Shown here: positions 59,446 to 64,000 of the stretch, piece after piece
Numbering within the stretch: the first letter of the stretch is position 1
Layout of the letters: each line of letters begins with the position of its first letter
NCBI GenBank assembly: GCA_944326425.1
Contig: CALVDX010000006.1
Location: 1 to 64,000, forward strand
Direction of reading: 5' to 3'
From: Candidatus Gastranaerophilales bacterium
GTDB taxonomy: Bacteria; Cyanobacteriota; Vampirovibrionia; Gastranaerophilales; Gastranaerophilaceae
Length of the DNA: 64,000 bases
Position numbers and translations under genes: made by a program
Notes under the pieces: model-generated
The model's database searches: none
Seen by the model: the letters and a program-made list of their open reading frames with translations, nothing else
What the model was told of the DNA's origin: nothing

Positions 59446-62144
59446 GTTGCCCCCGATGCTATATCAACCTCAAGTTTAACTTTAAGAGGCTGGCCAAGCT
59501 CCATTGATTCTTTTACTATTTTTGTGATATCTTCAAGTTCCGGCTTAGGCACCTCAAATATAAGTTCGTCGTGCACTTGCAAAACCATTTTTGTTTTATA
59601 CCCGCCGGCCGTTAAGAGGTTATCCGCTTTAATCATCGCCATTTTAATTAAATCTGCGGCACTTCCCTGCAGCGGCTGATTAATAGCCGCTCGCTGCGCA
59701 AATTCTCTTATCTGAAAATTAGAACTTCCGAGTTCTGCACCGAGATAGCGCCGCCTGCCGTAAATAGTTTCAACATACCCGTGTTCCGCAACAAATTCAC
59801 GTTCATAATCCATATATTCACGGACTTTTGGAAAATGTTCAAAATATTTATCGATAAATTCCTGCGCTTCGGAGGCCTTTATATCAATGGCTTTTGCTAA
59901 TCCGTATTTAGACTGGCCGTAAACAATACCAAAATTTACTGCCTTCGCTTTACGACGCATTTCTTTTGTAACTTCTTCCTGCTTAACCCCGAAAACTTTT
60001 GATGCCGTTTGGGTGTGAACATCTATACCTTCATTAAAAGCCTTTATAAGATGCTCATCTCCTGAAACATGCGCAAGCAGCCTTAATTCTATCTGCGAAT
60101 AATCCGCAGATAAAATTACACTGTTTTCTTTATCTTCCGCACAGAACGCACTCCTTATTTTGTTGCCTTCTTCCGTTCGTATCGGAATATTTTGCAAGTT
60201 CGGGTTTGATGATGATAATCTGCCTGTTGCAGTAAGCGCCTGATTGAATGTTGTGTGAACACGCCCGTCACGTTTATCAACCAGTGTAGGTAAAACATCC
60301 GTATATGTGGATTTTAATTTACTAAACTTGCGATGCTGTAAAATATAATCACAAATTTCATTATCTTCCGCAAGTTCCTCCAATACCTCTGCAGAGGTCG
60401 TCCTTGAGCGCTTTTTCTTTGATTTAATCCCCAGTTTGTCATAAAGAATTTCTGCCACCTGTTTGGGCGAGTTAATATTAAATGGTGTACCTGCCATCTG
60501 ATAAATAATGTCCTCTAACTCGGCAAGTTTTTCCCTCATATAAGAAGATAATTCTTCTAAATACCCGGAATTAATTGCAACTCCGGTATTTTCCATTTTA
60601 GCAAGAACTATAGTTAAAGGAACTTCAATATCCGCTACAAGTTTCTGTTCTTTGTCCGTAAGATTTTCCCGCCAGTATTTTGCAAGTTCTTTGATTGTAT
60701 ATGCGCAATCACATGCAAAGACTTTATCATCGACATTTGGCATGCCGCGCTCAAGCATAATATGGTTTATAAAATCCAACCCCTGCGCGTCAAGCGAATG
60801 ATTACGGTTCGGGTCGCTGACATAACTTGCAAGCAGCACATCATAACTCAAACCGCGATAAGTAACACCGCGTTCTAAAAGCGTCCTTATGTCAGACTTT
60901 GCATCCCATGAAACTTTTTTAACTTTATCAGTCTCAATAAGCGGGCGGAGAATATCAAAGTATTCCAGACCAAAGTAATAATTTTCATCTGCAGAAACCG
61001 CAAATCCCATCAGCTCATTTTTCTCTTCCGTATATAGCGCTTTAAGTGCTATTTCCCCTGCATTCATTAATTCTGTTACTATATTTCCTGCAGTCTTTGC
61101 GTCCTGTATAATTGTACAATCAAAACCGGTATCATTAACCGTTTCCTTTAATGCTTGCGTAAACAAACTTTGCTGTACCGCTCCGCTGCATTCATCCTTC
61201 CGTGGAGTAATCAGTATTTGCTGTTCAGAAGATTGGCCACCATCACAGGGTGATTGGGAACTGAATGCTGACAAAATCTTATTTATATTTTTTATAAAAC
61301 TATAGAACTGCATGCCGCGCAAAAAATCCGAAACTTTTTCTAGCTCAGGCATTACAACACATGCTGAATTAATATCAAAATCAATATCCACATCCCGTAT
61401 AATCGTTGCAAGCTCTTTACTTAATATTGCTTCTTCCCTGCCGTTACAAATCTTTTCTCTTACAGCCTTTTCAGGAATATTTTCACAATCAGCAAGTACA
61501 GCTTCAAGGTTTGGATACCGTGTTAATAGTTTTTGCGCGGTCTTTTCACCGATACCTCTAATACCCGGAATATTATCGCTCGTATCCCCTCTAAGTCCTT
61601 TATAATCGGTAATTTGATCAGGATAGACACCCAGTTTTGCGTAAACCTGATTTTTGTCATACTCAATAAGTTCACCCTTACTCGGGATAAGAACTTTGAC
61701 CTGCCCCTCATCATCTATCAACTGAAAAGCATCCTGATCACCGGTCAGAATAAGTGTGTTATGTCCGGCCTCAGATGCAATTCTTGAAATAGTACCGATT
61801 ACGTCATCCGCTTCAAAGCCCTCCTTTGTATAAATAGGAATATCAAAAGCTTTAAGCCCTTCAACAATCAGCCCCATCTGAATACGCATTGCGTCAGGCA
61901 TTGTTTCGCGGTTTGCCTTATACTGCTCATATTTCTCAACCCTGAAAGTCTGCCTTCCCACATCGAAAGCAACCGCAATAAAATCAGGTTTAATCTTTAA
62001 AAGAAGGTCAAATACAGCCTTAAAAAAACCATATACAGCCCAGCTTGGAACATTCTGCGCAGTTTTCATCCCCGAGCGTTCCAGAGCAAAATACTGTCTG
62101 AATGCCAACGAATGACCATCTATTAAGATTAAAGTTTTTCTCAT
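59433..62144 (-). CDS. polA: DNA polymerase I, proofreading site lost
   Basis: The 903-residue protein has an N-terminal 5'-3' exonuclease domain (about 1-290; [35 protein letters not shown]) and a 3'-5' exonuclease-like domain (about 325-500). The C-terminal family A polymerase domain has [34 protein letters not shown] and [11 protein letters not shown]. In the exonuclease domain the usual DxE site reads IALKAL, so proofreading is probably lost as in Taq polymerase. It fills gaps in repair and removes Okazaki primers. It overlaps clpX by 4 nt (ATGA). Confidence 0.97.
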   Translation of the reverse strand: MRKTLILIDGHSLAFRQYFALERSGMKTAQNVPSWAVYGFFKAVFDLLLKIKPDFIAVAFDVGRQTFRVEKYEQYKANRETMPDAMRIQMGLIVEGLKAFDIPIYTKEGFEADDVIGTISRIASEAGHNTLILTGDQDAFQLIDDEGQVKVLIPSKGELIEYDKNQVYAKLGVYPDQITDYKGLRGDTSDNIPGIRGIGEKTAQKLLTRYPNLEAVLADCENIPEKAVREKICNGREEAILSKELATIIRDVDIDFDINSACVVMPELEKVSDFLRGMQFYSFIKNINKILSAFSSQSPCDGGQSSEQQILITPRKDECSGAVQQSLFTQALKETVNDTGFDCTIIQDAKTAGNIVTELMNAGEIALKALYTEEKNELMGFAVSADENYYFGLEYFDILRPLIETDKVKKVSWDAKSDIRTLLERGVTYRGLSYDVLLASYVSDPNRNHSLDAQGLDFINHIMLERGMPNVDDKVFACDCAYTIKELAKYWRENLTDKEQKLVADIEVPLTIVLAKMENTGVAINSGYLEELSSYMREKLAELEDIIYQMAGTPFNINSPKQVAEILYDKLGIKSKKKRSRTTSAEVLEELAEDNEICDYILQHRKFSKLKSTYTDVLPTLVDKRDGRVHTTFNQALTATGRLSSSNPNLQNIPIRTEEGNKIRSAFCAEDKENSVILSADYSQIELRLLAHVSGDEHLIKAFNEGIDVHTQTASKVFGVKQEEVTKEMRRKAKAVNFGIVYGQSKYGLAKAIDIKASEAQEFIDKYFEHFPKVREYMDYEREFVAEHGYVETIYGRRRYLGAELGSSNFQIREFAQRAAINQPLQGSAADLIKMAMIKADNLLTAGGYKTKMVLQVHDELIFEVPKPELEDITKIVKESMELGQPLKVKLEVDIASGATWKE

Positions 62145-63430
62145 GCTATTTCCGCTTCACTTTTTTTAGGCAAAGGGATTAGTTCTGCCTGATTCATGTT
62201 TTCTACCATCTCTTTTGTTATAACGTACTTAGTAACGTCATCTTTGCCAGGGATTTCGTACATAATATCAAGCATAAGCTCTTCAACAATAGATTTAAGC
62301 GCTCGTGCGCCGGTCTTACGTTTAATCGCTTTTTGCGCAATAAGGGTAATTGCATCGTCCTCAAATTCCAAATCAACGCCATCCATTTTCAGTAAACATT
62401 GATACTGCTTAATTACAGCGTTCTTAGGTTCTGTTAATATCATCTTCAATGTTTTTTCATCCAGTGCATCGAGAACCGCATAAACAGGAATACGACCGAT
62501 AAATTCAGGAATTAAACCGAATTTAAGCAAGTCTTCCGGCTGCAGTTTCTTAAGCAGCTTTGCCTGCTGCGCTTCTTTTTCGGCCTGCGTAGCAGGTGCT
62601 TTGGTGCCAAAACCAATTGATGACCCTTCTTTAACACGGTGTTCAATAATCTTATCCAGATCAACAAACGCGCCGCCAACAATAAACAGAATATTTTTTG
62701 TATCAATCTGAATAAATTCCTGATGCGGGTGCTTCCTGCCGCCTTGTGGCGGAACATTTGCAATTGTTCCTTCAATCATTTTTAAGAGTGCCTGTTGAAC
62801 ACCTTCTCCGGAAACGTCGCGGGTAATAGATGTATTTTCGGATTTTCTTGCAATCTTATCAATTTCATCTATATAAATAATTCCGCGTTCTGCCTTCTGC
62901 GCATCGTAATCCGCATTCTGATATAATCTCAGGAGGATATTCTCAACATCATCTCCGACATAACCTGCCTCGGTTAATGTAGTAGCATCAGCCACCGCGA
63001 ACGGAACATCAAGCATTTTAGCCAGTGTTTGCGCTAATAAAGTTTTACCGCTGCCTGTAGGACCTACAAGAAGTATATTGGATTTTTGGATTTCAACATC
63101 AGAGTTTTCTTTATTGTGTAAAAGTCTTTTATAGTGGTTATAAACTGCTACAGAAAGAACTTTTTTTGCATCATCCTGCCCTACAATATGCTGGTCAAGA
63201 TAAGCTTTAATTTCCTGCGGTTTTGGGATAGCTGCAGTATCTACTTCTTGTTCTTCATTCTGCTTTTGTTCGCTTTGGGTTTTCCCCTCAAAGAATTCTT
63301 CATCCAGAATTTCATTACAGAGTTCTACACACTCGTCACAAATATAAACGTCAGGACCCGCAATCAGTTTTTTTACCTGATCCTGGGTCTTGCCGCAAAA
63401 CGAACATTTTAATCTGTCATTTGATGACAT
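62141..63430 (-). CDS. clpX: ClpX ATPase subunit of ClpXP protease
   Basis: The 429-residue protein has an N-terminal zinc-binding domain (C9, C12, C31, C34), Walker [19 protein letters not shown], pore loop AGYVGDD, Walker [12 protein letters not shown], and IGFG, the loop that docks on ClpP. ClpX unfolds substrates and feeds ClpP. The gene follows clpP by 12 nt and overlaps polA by 4 nt. Full family length. Confidence 0.98.
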   Translation of the reverse strand: MSSNDRLKCSFCGKTQDQVKKLIAGPDVYICDECVELCNEILDEEFFEGKTQSEQKQNEEQEVDTAAIPKPQEIKAYLDQHIVGQDDAKKVLSVAVYNHYKRLLHNKENSDVEIQKSNILLVGPTGSGKTLLAQTLAKMLDVPFAVADATTLTEAGYVGDDVENILLRLYQNADYDAQKAERGIIYIDEIDKIARKSENTSITRDVSGEGVQQALLKMIEGTIANVPPQGGRKHPHQEFIQIDTKNILFIVGGAFVDLDKIIEHRVKEGSSIGFGTKAPATQAEKEAQQAKLLKKLQPEDLLKFGLIPEFIGRIPVYAVLDALDEKTLKMILTEPKNAVIKQYQCLLKMDGVDLEFEDDAITLIAQKAIKRKTGARALKSIVEELMLDIMYEIPGKDDVTKYVITKEMVENMNQAELIPLPKKSEAEIA

Positions 63431-63442
63431 AATATTCTCCTA

Positions 63443-64000
63443 TTACATAGAGTCTTTAGTAACGACCTTGTCAATCATACCGTACTCAAGAGCCTCTTGC
63501 GGGGTCATAATGTAATCTCTGTCGGTATCTTTCTCGATTTTTTTCAATGATTGGCCGGTGTTAGACGCAAGGATTTCATTCAAGGATTTTTTAATCCTGA
63601 TAATTTCAGCCGCCTGAATTTCAATATCGGTAGCCTGACCTTGCGCGCCGCCTAAAGGCTGGTGGATAAGTACTCTTGAATGCGGAAGAGCCATTCTCTT
63701 GCCCTTCGCACCCGATGAAAGAAGGAACGCACCCATTGATGCAGCCTGACCTAAACAGATTGTACAAACATCCGCTCTGATATGCTGCATGGTGTCATAG
63801 ATAGCAAAACCTGCAGTAACACTTCCGCCCGGGCTGTTGATATAAAGCATAATATCTTTTTCCGGATTTTCGCTGTCGAGTAACAACATCTGCGCAACGA
63901 TTAAGTTCGCTACCATATCATCAATCGGTGTGCCTAAGAAAATAATTCTTTCTCTTAACAGACGTGAAAATATGTCAAACGATCTTTCGCCGCGGCTTGA
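63443..64000 (-). CDS. clpP: ClpP protease subunit (N terminus outside window)
   Basis: The frame is open from the window edge: [20 protein letters not shown] leads into [17 protein letters not shown], so the start lies beyond 64000; the ATG at 63916 is internal. The catalytic triad is visible: Ser in [10 protein letters not shown], His in [12 protein letters not shown], Asp in [10 protein letters not shown]. ClpP forms the proteolytic chamber of ClpXP. clpX follows after 12 nt with GGAGAAT-type spacing, giving the common clpP-clpX order. Confidence 0.97.
   Translation of the reverse strand, partial: SSRGERSFDIFSRLLRERIIFLGTPIDDMVANLIVAQMLLLDSENPEKDIMLYINSPGGSVTAGFAIYDTMQHIRADVCTICLGQAASMGAFLLSSGAKGKRMALPHSRVLIHQPLGGAQGQATDIEIQAAEIIRIKKSLNEILASNTGQSLKKIEKDTDRDYIMTPQEALEYGMIDKVVTKDSM

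Noticed and set aside
1-64000. tRNA or rRNA genes
   Set aside because: I looked for tRNA T-loop and acceptor patterns and conserved rRNA stretches and saw none; a covariance-model search would be needed to be certain.

Overview
The window looks like chromosome of an AT-rich, Gram-negative-type bacterium of the non-photosynthetic cyanobacterial lineage (Melainabacteria/Vampirovibrionia, probably a gut Gastranaerophilales). This is an inference. It rests on a Ycf45-like AAA+R3H ATPase typical of Cyanobacteria and plastids; a TonB/ExbB/ExbD set, an MlaE permease and a GT9 glycosyltransferase (outer membrane); an S-layer-homology protein; and a GlgA/GH57/GT35 alpha-glucan set. I found no rRNA, tRNA or CRISPR array.

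Layout. 0-5.5 kb: integrase remnant, a ferritin-like diiron protein with a small membrane partner, a TrmB-type regulator, an ACT-domain protein and small unknown genes. 5.7-14.3 kb: housekeeping genes (pnp, mgtE, argS, pheT, a secreted SH3-like protein). 14.5-17.4 kb: toxin-antitoxin debris, namely a frameshifted zeta-type kinase with its small partner and a decayed MntA/HepT pair, with alr between them. 17.5-21.3 kb: ilvE, mlaE, a GatD-like amidotransferase and der. 21.3-27.6 kb: an accessory island with tandem 55-bp repeats and a duplicated cassette array of class-3-type lipases flanked by five-helix membrane proteins. 27.7-32.8 kb: radA, rsmE, a CCA-type nucleotidyltransferase and the Ycf45-like ATPase. 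33-50 kb: alpha-glucan genes (glgA, GH57 branching-type enzyme, GT35 phosphorylase homologue) mixed with lineage-specific proteins, a papain-like candidate, a lone TOPRIM protein, bioY, rimI, a GerMN protein and an SLH protein. 50-57 kb: GT9, comM, the TonB system and envelope proteins. 57.4-64 kb: a second repeat cluster, then a clpP-clpX-polA operon with two trailing unknown genes; clpP runs off the window.

How the parts connect. GlgA, the GH57 enzyme and the GT35 homologue would together build and remodel a storage glucan. However, the GT35 protein has Ser where the PLP lysine should be, so phosphorolysis is doubtful. TonB/ExbB/ExbD, MlaE, GT9, GatD, Alr, the SLH protein and several secreted proteins serve a diderm envelope.

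Two patterns run across the window. First, at least thirteen genes have a -10-like hexamer ending exactly 6 nt before the start codon and no Shine-Dalgarno sequence, which predicts leaderless mRNAs. Second, several other genes carry a small hairpin directly before an AGAAAG(GA)-type ribosome binding site. The most promising undescribed system is the lipase/membrane-protein array at 21.5-27.6 kb. It has two lipases with Ser-Asp-His signatures, five related membrane proteins, a shared bidirectional control module, a duplicated operator-bearing promoter, and a relic module where a further lipase may have been lost.
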